From the NCBI GenBank assembly GCA_036504335.1, contig DASXVJ010000035.1, positions 62,001 through 126,000 on the forward strand: a stretch of 64,000 bases of DNA, given 5' to 3'. This document shows, in pieces, positions 22,333-30,810 of this stretch. A program made the position numbers and the translations under genes. This stretch comes from Fen-183 sp036504335 (GTDB taxonomy: Bacteria; Acidobacteriota; Thermoanaerobaculia; UBA5066). The notes under the pieces were generated by a model. The model searched no databases, had not been told where the DNA came from, and saw nothing but the letters and a program-made list of their open reading frames with translations. Every line of letters begins with the position of its first letter. The stretch's first letter is position 1.

Positions 22333-23217
22333 GTGACGTTCCGCATCGAGCTCCCCTCGGGCCGCGAGCTCGCGCTCGGGGCCCTGCCGGGCGTCATGGC
22401 GATCCTGAACGTCACCCCCGACTCCTTCAGCGACGGCGGACGCTTCGCGTCCGCGGAAGCGGCGGGAGAAGAAGGCGTGAGGCTCGCGGAGCTCGGCGCA
22501 GCGATTCTCGACGTCGGCGGCGAGAGCACCCGCCCGCGAGGCGCCGCATACGGAGAGGGCGCAAGAGAGATTTCTTTGAATGAGGAAGAGGGGAGGGTCC
22601 TTCCGGTCCTCTCTTACCTTCGAAGAAATCTCCCGTCTTTCCCCCTTTCGATCGACACGCGCCGCGTGGAGGTGGCGAGGGCCGCGCTCGACGCGGGCGC
22701 GGACATGGTCAACGTCGTCACCGGCCTCGACATCCCGGAGGATCTCCTCGAACTCGTCGCAAGCCGCGGCGCGGCCCTGGTCGTCAACCACTGCCGTGGG
22801 ACCCCCTCTTCCACCTTCAAAGAATCTTCTTTCCAGAACGTGACCCAAGAGGTGGCGCAGGATCTCGCGAAAGCCCGTGAACGAGCGCTCTCCTTCCGAA
22901 TCCCAGCAGAGAATCTCTTCCTCGACCCCGGCCTCGGATTCGGCAAGACGCCGGAGCAGAACTTCGCCCTCCTCGGCGCGCTCGACCGCCTCGCGCCGCC
23001 CGGCGTCCCGCTCGTCGTCGGCGCGTCGCGCAAGGCGTTCCTCGGGACCGTGGCCGGAACGCCCGTCTCGGACCGGTTGCCCGAGTCCCTCGCGGCCGCG
23101 GCCCTCTGCGCGGAAGCGGAGCGGAAGCGGCCGGTCCTCGTGCGCGTCCACGACGCCGCCGAGACCCTGCGCTTCTTCGCGACTCTGAAACGCGCAGGGC
23201 ATCCGCCGCTCACGTAA
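22333..23217 (+). CDS. folP: Dihydropteroate synthase FolP
   Basis: Condenses 4-aminobenzoate with hydroxymethyl-dihydropterin diphosphate in folate synthesis; about 294 residues from GTG 22333. Motifs: MAILNVTPDSFSDGGRF, VGGESTRPRGA, SIDTRR, GADMVNVVTGL, LVVNHCRG, LFLDPGLGFGKTPEQN, LVVGASRKAFLG and VRVHDAAETLRFF. These align to E. coli FolP without a large insertion. Three dispersed-motif copies (22563, 22611, 22803) nevertheless fall inside it, using codons such as AGA, ATT, TCT and TTG in otherwise GC-ending coding sequence. glmM follows, the same order as folP-glmM in many bacteria. Confidence 0.94.
   Translation: MTFRIELPSGRELALGALPGVMAILNVTPDSFSDGGRFASAEAAGEEGVRLAELGAAILDVGGESTRPRGAAYGEGAREISLNEEEGRVLPVLSYLRRNLPSFPLSIDTRRVEVARAALDAGADMVNVVTGLDIPEDLLELVASRGAALVVNHCRGTPSSTFKESSFQNVTQEVAQDLAKARERALSFRIPAENLFLDPGLGFGKTPEQNFALLGALDRLAPPGVPLVVGASRKAFLGTVAGTPVSDRLPESLAAAALCAEAERKRPVLVRVHDAAETLRFFATLKRAGHPPLT
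22563..22591 (+). repeat. Dispersed AT-rich motif, copy 11
   Basis: Core AGAGATTTCTTTGAATG at 22566-22582 is 16/17 identical to copy 1 and is followed by AGGAAGAGG. It encodes REISLNEEEG of FolP. It forms the tightest inward pair with copy 12. Confidence 0.7.
22611..22634 (-). repeat. Dispersed AT-rich motif, copy 12
   Basis: The minus strand reads GGGAGATTTCTTCGAAGG (22634-22617), then TAAGAG. It pairs with copy 11 as a 72-bp inverted repeat inside folP. Confidence 0.7.
22803..22832 (-). repeat. Dispersed AT-rich motif, copy 13
   Basis: The minus strand reads GAAGATTCTTTGAAGG (22829-22814), then TGGAAGAGGG: the full consensus with one T missing. It encodes STFKESSF in FolP. Confidence 0.7.
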
Positions 23218-23229
23218 CATCGGGTCCGA

Positions 23230-24543
23230 ATGCGCAGGCTGTTCGGAACCGACGGCATCCGCGGGAAAGCGGGCGAGCCTCCGCTGGACGCCGCGACGGT
23301 CTCGCGCGTCGGCGCGGCCCTCGCGGCCTCGCTCGGCCACGCGAATCCCACCGTCGTCGTGGGCTGCGACACGCGGGAGTCGTCGGGCGGGATCGTCCGG
23401 GCCCTGGCCGGCGGCCTCACGAAGGCCGGCGGCCTCGTGCGCTTCGCGGGCGTCGTCCCGACCCCGGCCGTCGCCTTCCTCGCGAAGGAGCTCGGCGCCG
23501 ACGCCGGCGTCGTCGTCTCCGCCTCGCACAACCCGTGGACCGACAACGGCGTGAAGATCTTCTCCGGCGAGGGCCGCAAGCTCCCGGACGGCGTCGAACT
23601 CGAGATCGAGCTTCTCCTCGAGTCGGCGGCGCCCGCGCCGCCCGCGCCCGCCGTCGTCGAGCCGGACCTCGGCCGGGCGTACGTGGACCACCTCGTTTCG
23701 ACGCTTCCCCACCGCCTCGACGGGCTGAAGGTCGTGATCGACGCCGCGAACGGGGCCGCGTTCGAGGCGGCGCCCGCCGCGTTCGCGGCCGCAGGCGCGA
23801 CGGTCATCGCGCGAAACGTCTATCCGGACGGGAAGAACATCAACGAGGCCTGCGGAGCGCTCCATCCCGGGGAGATGCGCGACGCCGTGCGCGTCGCCGG
23901 CGCCGACCTCGGGATCGCGCTCGACGGAGACGCCGACCGGATCATCGTGGCGGACGACGCCGGGACGCTTCTCGACGGCGACGACGTGCTCTTCCTCTGG
24001 ACGCTCGAGATGGAGCGCGAGGGCAAGCGGCCCGAGTCCGTCGTCGGCACCGTGATGTCGAACTGGGGGCTCGAGAAAGCGCTCATGAACCGCGGCGTCG
24101 CGCTCGTGCGGGCGGCCGTCGGCGACCGGTACGTCGTCGAGGAGATGGAGAAGTCCGGCGCGCTTCTCGGCGGCGAGCAGTCCGGACACCTCATCCGCGC
24201 CGACCTCACGACGACCGGCGACGGCACGCTCACGGGCCTGCACCTCGCGGCGCTCGTCGCGGCCTCGGGAATGAAGCTCTCCGCGCAGCCCCGCTTCGTC
24301 CATACGCCGCAGGTCCTGAAGAACGTGAAGGTGAAGGAGCGCGTGCCGTTCGACGAGATCCCGGGCTTCGCGCCCCTGTGGCGCGCGGCCGAGGCGAAGA
24401 TGTCGGGCGTGGGCCGCATCCTCCTGCGCTACTCGGGGACCGAGGCGCTCGCGCGCGTCATGGTCGAGGGCAGCGACGCCACTCTCGTCGACACGGTGGC
24501 GGCGGATCTCGCCGCGCACATCGGAGCGCGCCTCGGTGCCTGA
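23230..24543 (+). CDS. glmM: Phosphoglucosamine mutase GlmM
   Basis: Interconverts glucosamine-6-phosphate and glucosamine-1-phosphate for UDP-GlcNAc synthesis; 437 residues, normal length. It has the N-terminal RLFGTDGIRGKAGE, the phosphoserine loop VVVSASHNPWTDNGVK near residue 100, the Mg site ALDGDADRIIVAD, the sugar-recognition loop LLGGEQSGHLI, and the phosphate-binding C-terminus LLRYSGTEALARVMVEG. It starts 12 bases after folP, so a folP-glmM operon is likely. The downstream decarboxylase start overlaps its last eight bases. Confidence 0.96.
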   Translation: MRRLFGTDGIRGKAGEPPLDAATVSRVGAALAASLGHANPTVVVGCDTRESSGGIVRALAGGLTKAGGLVRFAGVVPTPAVAFLAKELGADAGVVVSASHNPWTDNGVKIFSGEGRKLPDGVELEIELLLESAAPAPPAPAVVEPDLGRAYVDHLVSTLPHRLDGLKVVIDAANGAAFEAAPAAFAAAGATVIARNVYPDGKNINEACGALHPGEMRDAVRVAGADLGIALDGDADRIIVADDAGTLLDGDDVLFLWTLEMEREGKRPESVVGTVMSNWGLEKALMNRGVALVRAAVGDRYVVEEMEKSGALLGGEQSGHLIRADLTTTGDGTLTGLHLAALVAASGMKLSAQPRFVHTPQVLKNVKVKERVPFDEIPGFAPLWRAAEAKMSGVGRILLRYSGTEALARVMVEGSDATLVDTVAADLAAHIGARLGA

Positions 24544-25969
24544 GCCCTCGGGACTTCCGCTCGAGCCCTCCGGCGACCAGCTCCGGCTCCTGCTCGAAGA
24601 CGCCGTCCGGCGCGTCGTCGACCACGTCGGTTCGCTCCCGACGCAGCCGGCCGACGGCTCGGCGGGAGCCGGCGCCGTGGCCACATCCCTCATCGAGCGC
24701 GAGGCGCCCGAGCAGGGCGCCGAGCCTGGCCCCCTGCTGGATCTCCTGTTCGAGAAGGCGATTCCCGCGAGCTTCAACAACGCGGGGCCCGGCTTTCTGG
24801 CCTACATCCCCGGCGGCGGGCAGCCCTACGCCGCGGCCGCGGACCTGATCTCCGCTTCCGTCAACCGTTACACGGGCGTCTTCGCACCCGCCCCCGCGCT
24901 CGTCCAGCTCGAGACGAACGTGATCCGGTGGTTCGCGCGCGCCGTCGGCTACCCGGGGAGCGCCGGCGGTTTTCTCGCGTCCGGCGGGTCGCTCGCGAAC
25001 TTCTCCGCGGTCGTCGCGGCGCGCCACGAAAAGCTGCCCGAGAACTTCCTGAGGGGCACGCTCTACGTGTCCGACCAGGGCCACCACTGCGTGCGGAAGG
25101 CCGCGCTCCTCGCGGGCTTCCCGGCGGCGAACCTGCGCGAAATTCCGTCCGACGGCGCGTTCCGGATGCGCCTCGACGCGCTCGCCGCCCGGGTGGCCGA
25201 AGACCGCGCCGCGGGCTTCGCGCCGTTCCTCGTCGTCGCGAGCGCGGGAACGACGAACACGGGCGCGGTGGACGACCTCGACTCCCTCGCCGACTTCGCG
25301 GCCAGGGAGTCCCTGTGGCTCCACGCCGACGCCGCGTACGGCGGGTTCTTCGCGCTGACGGAGCGCGGCCGCGCGACTCTCGCGGGCCTCTCGCGCGCCG
25401 ACTCGATCGTTCTCGACCCGCACAAGGGCCTCTTCATGCCGTACGGCTCGGGCTGCCTCCTCGTGAAGGACCCGGGCGCGCTCCGCCGCTCGCACAGCGT
25501 CCAGGCCCACTACATGCCCGGCATGCAGGAGGACCCCGACAGCGTCGACTTCTGCGAGATCTCGCCCGAGCTGTCGCGCAACTTCCGCGGCCTCCCCGTG
25601 TGGCTCGCAATCAAGCTGTGCGGCCTCGCGGCGTTCCGGGCTTCGCTCGACGAGAAGCTGGACCTCGCCCGAGCGGCCGCCGACGCCGTGCGCGCGATCC
25701 CCGGCGTGACGATCGTCGCCGAGCCGCAGCTCTCGCTCTTCGCCTTCCGCCTCGGGCCGCCGGGCGCGTCCGTCGCGGAGTCGAACCGCCTGAGCCGCGA
25801 GCTCATGGCGCGCGTGAACGCCCGCCAGCGCGTTCTCCTGACCGGAACTCTCCTCGGGGACGAATTCGCGCTCCGGATGTGCATCCTGAGCTTCAGGACG
25901 CACGCCGACCGGGTCCGCATGGCACTCGACGACCTGAAGGAGGAGGCGGCGGCGCTCCAGAGGGAATAA
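24536..25969 (+). CDS. PLP-dependent group II decarboxylase
   Basis: Pyridoxal-phosphate enzyme of 477 residues, in the aromatic-L-amino-acid/glutamate decarboxylase family. Visible features are NNAGPGFLAYIPGGGQPYAAAADLI, the cofactor region GGFLASGGSLANFSAVVAAR, SDQGHHCVRKAALLAG, the Asp/Ala pair LWLHADAAYGGFFAL, and the Schiff-base lysine in VLDPHKGLFMPYGSGCLLV. The acid-binding tail FALRMCILSFRTHADRV is typical. The GTG start at 24536 overlaps glmM by eight bases, so they are probably co-translated. Which amino acid is decarboxylated cannot be told from sequence. Confidence 0.9.
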   Translation: MPEPSGLPLEPSGDQLRLLLEDAVRRVVDHVGSLPTQPADGSAGAGAVATSLIEREAPEQGAEPGPLLDLLFEKAIPASFNNAGPGFLAYIPGGGQPYAAAADLISASVNRYTGVFAPAPALVQLETNVIRWFARAVGYPGSAGGFLASGGSLANFSAVVAARHEKLPENFLRGTLYVSDQGHHCVRKAALLAGFPAANLREIPSDGAFRMRLDALAARVAEDRAAGFAPFLVVASAGTTNTGAVDDLDSLADFAARESLWLHADAAYGGFFALTERGRATLAGLSRADSIVLDPHKGLFMPYGSGCLLVKDPGALRRSHSVQAHYMPGMQEDPDSVDFCEISPELSRNFRGLPVWLAIKLCGLAAFRASLDEKLDLARAAADAVRAIPGVTIVAEPQLSLFAFRLGPPGASVAESNRLSRELMARVNARQRVLLTGTLLGDEFALRMCILSFRTHADRVRMALDDLKEEAAALQRE

Positions 25970-26002
25970 TCCGGGCCCGAACCGACTAACGTAGTCGTGG
26001 AC

Positions 26003-26533
26003 ATGAACCGCCGCCGCCTCGTCCTCGCCGCGATCCTCCCCATCCTCGCCGCCGGCGCCTTCCTCGTGGCCGGCCCCGAGAAATCGTCCAAAGGAGCCGC
26101 CGTGCAGTCCTCCAATCCCTCGACTCCCGTCGCCGGCCACGACCGCGTGATCAAGACCGACGAGGAGTGGAAGAAGATCCTGACGCCTGCGCAGTACAAC
26201 GTCACGCGCAAGAAGGGCACGGAGCGCGCCTTCACGGGCCCGAACTGGGACAACCACGCGAAGGGCACCTACGCGTGCGTGTGCTGCGACCTGCCGCTCT
26301 TCGACTCGGAGACGAAGTTCGAGTCCGGGACGGGCTGGCCGAGCTTCTGGCAGCCCATCGCAAAGGGCGCCGTCCGCGAAGAGAGCGACAACACCCTCTT
26401 CACGGTCCGCACCGAGGTCCTCTGCCGCCGCTGCGACGCGCACCTCGGCCACGTCTTTCCCGACGGGCCGAAGCCGACCGGCCTCCGTTACTGCATGAAC
26501 GGGACGGCGCTGAAGTTCATCCCGGCGAAATGA
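26003..26533 (+). CDS. msrB: Exported peptide-methionine (R)-S-oxide reductase MsrB
   Basis: Repairs Met-R-sulfoxide in proteins; 176 residues with an N-terminal basic and hydrophobic export segment (NRRRLVLAAILPILAAGAFLV), so it acts outside the cytoplasm. Zinc-binding Cys pairs are in YACVCCDLPLF and LCRRCDAHLG, with substrate loop SGTGWPSFWQPI and the catalytic Cys in RYCMNGTALKF. The start at ATG 26003 is preferred over the in-frame GTG 25997. Its 3' end overlaps the end of the convergent unknown gene by 17 bases. Confidence 0.94.
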   Translation: MNRRRLVLAAILPILAAGAFLVAGPEKSSKGAAVQSSNPSTPVAGHDRVIKTDEEWKKILTPAQYNVTRKKGTERAFTGPNWDNHAKGTYACVCCDLPLFDSETKFESGTGWPSFWQPIAKGAVREESDNTLFTVRTEVLCRRCDAHLGHVFPDGPKPTGLRYCMNGTALKFIPAK

Positions 26534-27563
26534 CCTCGTGCAGGTGCTCGCGCGCCGCGTCCGCGCGGCGCGCCATGTCGGCCGCGAGCGCCGGCAGGAG
26601 CCCCGGCAGGTGGAGCGCGTTCGGGACGAACCGCACGTAGCAGAGGCGCGGGGCTCCCGCGAGAGTCCCGAACTCGAAGCTCGCCTCGGGCGACTCGATC
26701 GTCCACGCCCCCGTCGCGTCGATCGCGAACGGCATCTCGCGCTCCTTCCGGTTGAGGTTCAGGGCGACGTCGGGCGTCGCCGGAGCGGCGTCCGCGGGCA
26801 GGAAGAGGCGGATGAAGACGCCCGTCCCCATCTCCGGGTGGCGCTCGGCGTGCCGCGCCTGCAGGAGCGCCGAGAGCCGCGGGCCGAGCGGATGCGTACC
26901 CTCGAGCGGGTCGAGGAACGGCAGCCGCGCGTCCAGGCCGCGCGGCGAGGCTTCCGCGCGCGCCCCGAACGGGCCGAGCGCGTCCGCGGCGGCGTGCCAG
27001 TCGGCGGGATCCGTGAACCGCGAGAGGTGCTTGCCCTCGGGGGCGATCCGCGCCGAGAGCAGGTCGAGCATTCCGTCCGGGTGCGGGCGCGAGCCGGACT
27101 TCGGATGCTCGCTCGCGGCGGCGGGCAGGCCGAGCTCGTCCTCCAGCCCCTCGCGCCCGCCCTCGGCATAGATCGCCTGAAGGGCCGCCGAGGCCGAGAG
27201 GAAACCGAGCGCGACGGGCGCCGTTTCCTTCGTGACGAGGGCGGCCGACCAGAGCCGGACGACGCCGTCCTCGCGGTCGACGACGAAGGACGCGAGGGGC
27301 GGATAGCGCAGCAGGTCCGCGAGGACGCCGGCCTGCCGGAGCGTGACGGCGTCGGCGAACAGGACGTCCGTCTCGACGTGCACCCGGCTCGCGGCGGCCT
27401 CGCCCTCCCCGACCGGTTCTTCGGCGTGGACGCGCTGGACGACGCGGTGCGGCCACCAGGAGAACGACCGCTCGTCGCGAAGCGCCCACGCGTCGTCGAT
27501 CAGCAGGCGCGCGAAGAGGTCGTCGACGAACGCCGGGCCCGGATCGAAGCTGCTGGAGCTCAC
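26517..27563 (-). CDS. Conserved protein of unknown function, coupled to a ferredoxin gene
   Basis: A 348-residue soluble protein I do not recognise. Features: FVDDLFARLLIDDAWALRDERSFSWWPHRVVQRV near the N-terminus, which looks like a conserved block, then a mixed alpha/beta body with SEHPKSGSRPHPDGMLDLLS and PFLDPLEGTHPLGPRLSALL. A C-terminal block, VALNLNRKEREMPFAIDATGAW, reads like a beta sandwich. No signal peptide, transmembrane segment or metal motif is evident. The GTG start overlaps the ferredoxin stop (GTGA, 27560-27563), so the two are made together. It may be a partner of the ferredoxin, but that is inference. Confidence 0.75.
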   Translation of the reverse strand: MSSSSFDPGPAFVDDLFARLLIDDAWALRDERSFSWWPHRVVQRVHAEEPVGEGEAAASRVHVETDVLFADAVTLRQAGVLADLLRYPPLASFVVDREDGVVRLWSAALVTKETAPVALGFLSASAALQAIYAEGGREGLEDELGLPAAASEHPKSGSRPHPDGMLDLLSARIAPEGKHLSRFTDPADWHAAADALGPFGARAEASPRGLDARLPFLDPLEGTHPLGPRLSALLQARHAERHPEMGTGVFIRLFLPADAAPATPDVALNLNRKEREMPFAIDATGAWTIESPEASFEFGTLAGAPRLCYVRFVPNALHLPGLLPALAADMARRADAAREHLHEVISPG

Positions 27564-27952
27564 GTTCCCTCGCCGCCGGGCAGCGCGTGCTCCGCGATCA
27601 CGTATTCGGCAACCGGCCTGCCGCCCACGAGGTGCTCCGTGATGATCCGCTCGAGGACCGGCGGGTCGCACGCCCGGTACCACGTTCCCTCGGGATAGAC
27701 GACGGCGATCGGGCCGCCCTCGCAGACGCGCAGGCAGTTCGCCTTGTTCCGCTGGACGGCGCCGCTCTGGGAGAGGCCGAGCTCCTTCAGGCGCGCCTTG
27801 AGGTAGGCCCAGGCCGCGAGGCCCCTCTCCTTCTCGCAGCACTTCGGCTTCGTCTGGTCGCAGCAGAGGAAGATGTGCCGCCGCGCGTTCGGGATCCCGA
27901 GCGACCGGGCGATGCCCGCGAGCTTCCCGGCCGCTTCGTCCCGCTCGTCCAT
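27560..27952 (-). CDS. Thioredoxin-like [2Fe-2S] ferredoxin domain protein
   Basis: A 130-residue protein with the shah-type/thioredoxin-fold 2Fe-2S pattern: first Cys cluster HIFLCCDQTKPKCC and second NCLRVCEGGPIAVVYPEGTWY, the classic C-x(10+)-C … C-x3-C arrangement with GP(I/V)-x-VVYPEG(T/V)WY. It is likely an electron carrier or a cobalamin/nitrogen-metabolism accessory, as in other (2Fe-2S) ferredoxin domain proteins. It is first in a two-gene unit with the unknown gene that follows it, and divergent from the SDR gene at 27976. Confidence 0.9.
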   Translation of the reverse strand: MDERDEAAGKLAGIARSLGIPNARRHIFLCCDQTKPKCCEKERGLAAWAYLKARLKELGLSQSGAVQRNKANCLRVCEGGPIAVVYPEGTWYRACDPPVLERIITEHLVGGRPVAEYVIAEHALPGGEGT

Positions 27953-27975
27953 GAGGCAGGAAGGATAATCCCGTC

Positions 27976-28872
27976 ATGAAGATCTTCGTCACCGGAGCGA
28001 CCGGCCACATCGGGTTCCGCGTCGCGACGGCGCTCCGCCGCCGCGGCCACCACGTCCTCGGCCTCACGCGCACCGACGCGGGCGCGGCCCGCCTCGCCCG
28101 CCACGAGATCCACGCCGTTCCGGGCGCCCTCCAGGACCCCGGCACCTGGAGGGGCGCCGAGGACTGCTCGACGCTCGTCCACGCCGCCGCCGACTACACG
28201 ACGGACACGATGGCCCTCGACCGGGCCGCCGTGCATTCGCTGCTGTCCCTCGCCGGGCGGGGGGCGGGCATCAAGACGGTCGTCTATACGAGCGGCGTCT
28301 GGGTCTACGGATCCGCCGGCGACACGCTCGTGGACGAGACGTCGCCGCTCGCGCCGCTCCCGATGAGCCTCCCGCGCGTCGAGACGGAGAAGGCCGTCCT
28401 CACGACGCACGGCGTAAAGGGCCTCGTGCTCCGGCCCGGCTGCGTCTACGGTTACGGCGGCAGCATGACGGCCGCCTGGTTCGCGGGCGCGGCGGCCGGC
28501 AAGCTCGAGGTCGTCGGCGACGGCTCGAATCGCTGGGCGACCGTCCACGCGGACGACGTCGCGGACGCGTACGTCCGCGCGATCGAAAGCGGGCTCGCGG
28601 GCGAGGTCTTCAACGTGACGGACCGCTCGCGCGCGCCGGTCCGCCGCCTCGTCCTCGCAGCGGCGCGCGCCGCCGGGTTCGGCGGCGAGATCCGCTGGAT
28701 CCCGCTCGCGGAGGCGCAGAAGACGATGGGCGACTTCGCGACCGCGCTCGCGTTCGACCAGCACGTCGACTCGCGCAAGGCCGTCGCGCGCCTCGGGTGG
28801 CAGCCCACGCACGGCGGCTTCGAGGACGAGGCCGCGACGTACTTCGCCTCGTGGAAAGCGGCGCAGGGCTGA
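27976..28872 (+). CDS. NAD(P)-dependent epimerase/dehydratase-like protein
   Basis: Extended short-chain dehydrogenase of 298 residues with the Rossmann motif VTGATGHIGFRVATALRRRGH, TLVHAAADYT, TSGVWVYGSAGDTLVDE, a LRPGCVYGYGGSM block and DVADAYVRAIE. The usual YxxxK catalytic pair is altered: the Lys is present in VETEKAVL, but the position four before it is Val. It may bind a nucleotide cofactor without classical dehydrogenation, or use another proton donor. It starts 23 bases from the divergent ferredoxin gene. Confidence 0.85.
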   Translation: MKIFVTGATGHIGFRVATALRRRGHHVLGLTRTDAGAARLARHEIHAVPGALQDPGTWRGAEDCSTLVHAAADYTTDTMALDRAAVHSLLSLAGRGAGIKTVVYTSGVWVYGSAGDTLVDETSPLAPLPMSLPRVETEKAVLTTHGVKGLVLRPGCVYGYGGSMTAAWFAGAAAGKLEVVGDGSNRWATVHADDVADAYVRAIESGLAGEVFNVTDRSRAPVRRLVLAAARAAGFGGEIRWIPLAEAQKTMGDFATALAFDQHVDSRKAVARLGWQPTHGGFEDEAATYFASWKAAQG

Positions 28873-28885
28873 AGGGTCGCGTCGC

Positions 28886-29503
28886 TCAGCCGAACCGCGC
28901 CCGGTAGTCGTCGCGGCTGGCCGCGAGGACGGCGAGGGCCTCGTCGCGCCCGTAGACGTGCGTGATCTCGACGGATTGCGCCGGTTCGCCGGGCTTCTGC
29001 TTGTACGTGAGGAAATAGTGGCGGAGCCGGTCCACGAGCGACTTCGGCATCTCGGTGACGTCCGCGAGCGCGCCGTACACGGCGTCGCCCTTGAGGACGG
29101 CGAGGATCTTGTCGTCCACCTCGTCGTTGTCGAGCATCCTGAGTCCGCCGATCGGGACGGCGGGGACGAGGATCTGCGCGTGCGTGATGGGCTTTTCCGT
29201 GAGGACGCAGACGTCCATCGGATCGCCGTCGCCCTTGAGCCCCGCGCGGCCGGTCTTCTCCTCGCACAGCTTCGCCACGCGCGTCCCGCAGTACGTGCGC
29301 GGGACGAGGCCGTAGAGCGTCGGGCAGACGTTCGAGAAGAGCTGCGGCCGGTCCACCTTCAGGATGCCGGTCGCCTTGTCGAGCTCGTACTTGACGGTGT
29401 CCGTCGGGACGATCTCGATGAACGCCGTGAAGACCGCCGGGAACTCCGGACCGGGGTCCACGCCGTGCCAGGGGTGGGCCGCGAACTGAGCGGGTACGTC
29501 CAT
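28886..29503 (-). CDS. ppa: Inorganic pyrophosphatase (family I)
   Basis: Soluble Mg-dependent enzyme of 205 residues that hydrolyses diphosphate. The N-terminal IEIVPTDTVKYELDKATG carries the substrate Lys/Glu, CPTLYGLVPRTYCG supplies the conserved Tyr, and GDGDPMDVCVL is the family signature with three Asp ligands. The C-terminal half (KSLVDRLRHYFLTYK) holds the phosphate-binding Lys/Tyr. It lies between phosphate-related genes (PiT and ppk1) but forms its own unit. It is slightly longer than E. coli Ppa (176). Confidence 0.93.
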   Translation of the reverse strand: MDVPAQFAAHPWHGVDPGPEFPAVFTAFIEIVPTDTVKYELDKATGILKVDRPQLFSNVCPTLYGLVPRTYCGTRVAKLCEEKTGRAGLKGDGDPMDVCVLTEKPITHAQILVPAVPIGGLRMLDNDEVDDKILAVLKGDAVYGALADVTEMPKSLVDRLRHYFLTYKQKPGEPAQSVEITHVYGRDEALAVLAASRDDYRARFG

Positions 29504-29526
29504 GGGTCAAGGTTATCCTGAGCGCG

Positions 29527-30810
29527 ATGGAAGCGCTCTCGGCCGCCGATCGCGCCGCGATCGAGTCGCACGGCCTCAGCGAGGCGGAGGTCGCGCGGCA
29601 ACTCGCGCTGTTCCGGGACCCCCCCGCCCCCCAGAGGCTCGCGCGGGCCGCGACGGCGGGCGACGGCGTCCTGAGGCTCGCCGAGCGCGACCACGCCGGG
29701 CTCCTCGCTCTGGCCGACGAGGCCGCGCGGACGGGCCGCCTCACGAAGTTCGTGCCCGCGTCGGGCGCGGCGAGCCGGATGTTCGCGTTCCTCCTCGCCG
29801 GCGGAGAGGAGACCGCCGAGAGGAAGAGATTCTTCGAACGCAGGGGTGCGTTCGCGTTCGGCGGCTCCGGCGATCTCGGTGCTCTCGGTGCTCTCGCGGC
29901 AACACCCAAGGGGCTTCTGCCGTTTCACAAGTACCCGGACGGCCCAAGAACCCCTTTCGAGGAGCATCTTCATGAGGCCGCTGGTACGGTGCTCGACGCC
30001 GGCGGGCGCTGCCGCGTCCACTTCACCGTGTCCCCCGAGCACCGCAAGGCGTTCGAGGACAAGCTCGCGGAGATCCGGCCGCGCGTGGAGCGCGCGACGG
30101 GCGCGCGCTTTTCGGTTTCCTTTTCGGAGCAGTCTCCCGCGACCGACACGATCGCAGGCGCCGCGGACGGCGGCCCGTTCCGCACGGCCTCCGGCGGCCT
30201 CCTGTTCCGCCCCGGCGGGCACGGCGCGCTGCTGAAGAACCTCGGAGACGTGGCGCGCGCGGGCGGCGACGTCGTCCTCGTGAAGAACATCGACAACGTC
30301 GTGCCGGACGCGCGCCGCGGCCCGACGCTTCTCTGGAAACGGCTCCTGACCGGCCTCCTCGTCGAGCTCGAGCGCGCGAGCCGCCGCGACCGCCCGATCC
30401 GCGTCTGCGGCGTCGTGCGCAACGAGGGCGAGCCCGGCGGCGGGCCGTTCTGGGTGGCCGGGCCGAACGGCGACAGCCTCCAGATCGTCGAGTCGGCCCA
30501 GGTGGACCTCCACGACCCCGCCCAGACCGCGATCTGGAAGTCCGCAACCCACTTCAACCCCGTCGACCTCGCCTGCTCCCTCAGGAACGCGGCCGGCAAC
30601 CCTTTCGACCTGGGCCGTTTCGTGGACGAGAACGCCGTCTTCATCGCCGAAAAGACCCACGACGGAAAGCCGCTCAAGGCCCTGGAAAGGCCCGGGTTAT
30701 GGAACGGAGCGATGGCTTTCTGGGAGACCGTTTTCGTGGAAGTCCCGAAGGAAACGTTCGCCCCGGTCAAGACGGTCCTCGACCTCCTCCGCCCCGAGCA
30801 CCGCGCCTGA
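29527..30810 (+). CDS. DUF4301 family protein
   Basis: A 427-residue protein that matches the DUF4301 family by the segments GRLTKFVPASGAASRMFAFLLAG, LPFHKYPDGPRTPFEEHLHEAA, RFSVSFSEQSPATDTIA, FRTASGGLLFRPGGHGALLKNLGD and VVLVKNIDNVVPD. The nucleotidyltransferase-like pattern (GRLT…PASG…, FRPGGHGALL) hints at sugar-nucleotide or phosphotransfer chemistry, but no activity is established. A motif-like stretch (29817-29846) encodes ERKRFFERRG at a variable position. It is divergent from ppa and 71 bases before ppk1. Confidence 0.85.
   Translation: MEALSAADRAAIESHGLSEAEVARQLALFRDPPAPQRLARAATAGDGVLRLAERDHAGLLALADEAARTGRLTKFVPASGAASRMFAFLLAGGEETAERKRFFERRGAFAFGGSGDLGALGALAATPKGLLPFHKYPDGPRTPFEEHLHEAAGTVLDAGGRCRVHFTVSPEHRKAFEDKLAEIRPRVERATGARFSVSFSEQSPATDTIAGAADGGPFRTASGGLLFRPGGHGALLKNLGDVARAGGDVVLVKNIDNVVPDARRGPTLLWKRLLTGLLVELERASRRDRPIRVCGVVRNEGEPGGGPFWVAGPNGDSLQIVESAQVDLHDPAQTAIWKSATHFNPVDLACSLRNAAGNPFDLGRFVDENAVFIAEKTHDGKPLKALERPGLWNGAMAFWETVFVEVPKETFAPVKTVLDLLRPEHRA
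29817..29846 (+). repeat. Dispersed AT-rich motif, copy 14
   Basis: AGAGATTCTTCGAACG at 29825-29840 resembles copy 1 with one base lost. A weak inverted partner may lie near 29,950. It is inside the DUF4301 gene. Confidence 0.4.

Noticed and set aside
29944..29971. Inverted partner for copy 14 in the DUF4301 gene
   Set aside because: Only GAAGAT and CGAAAGG fit, with several mismatches, and the protein there is a conserved family segment.
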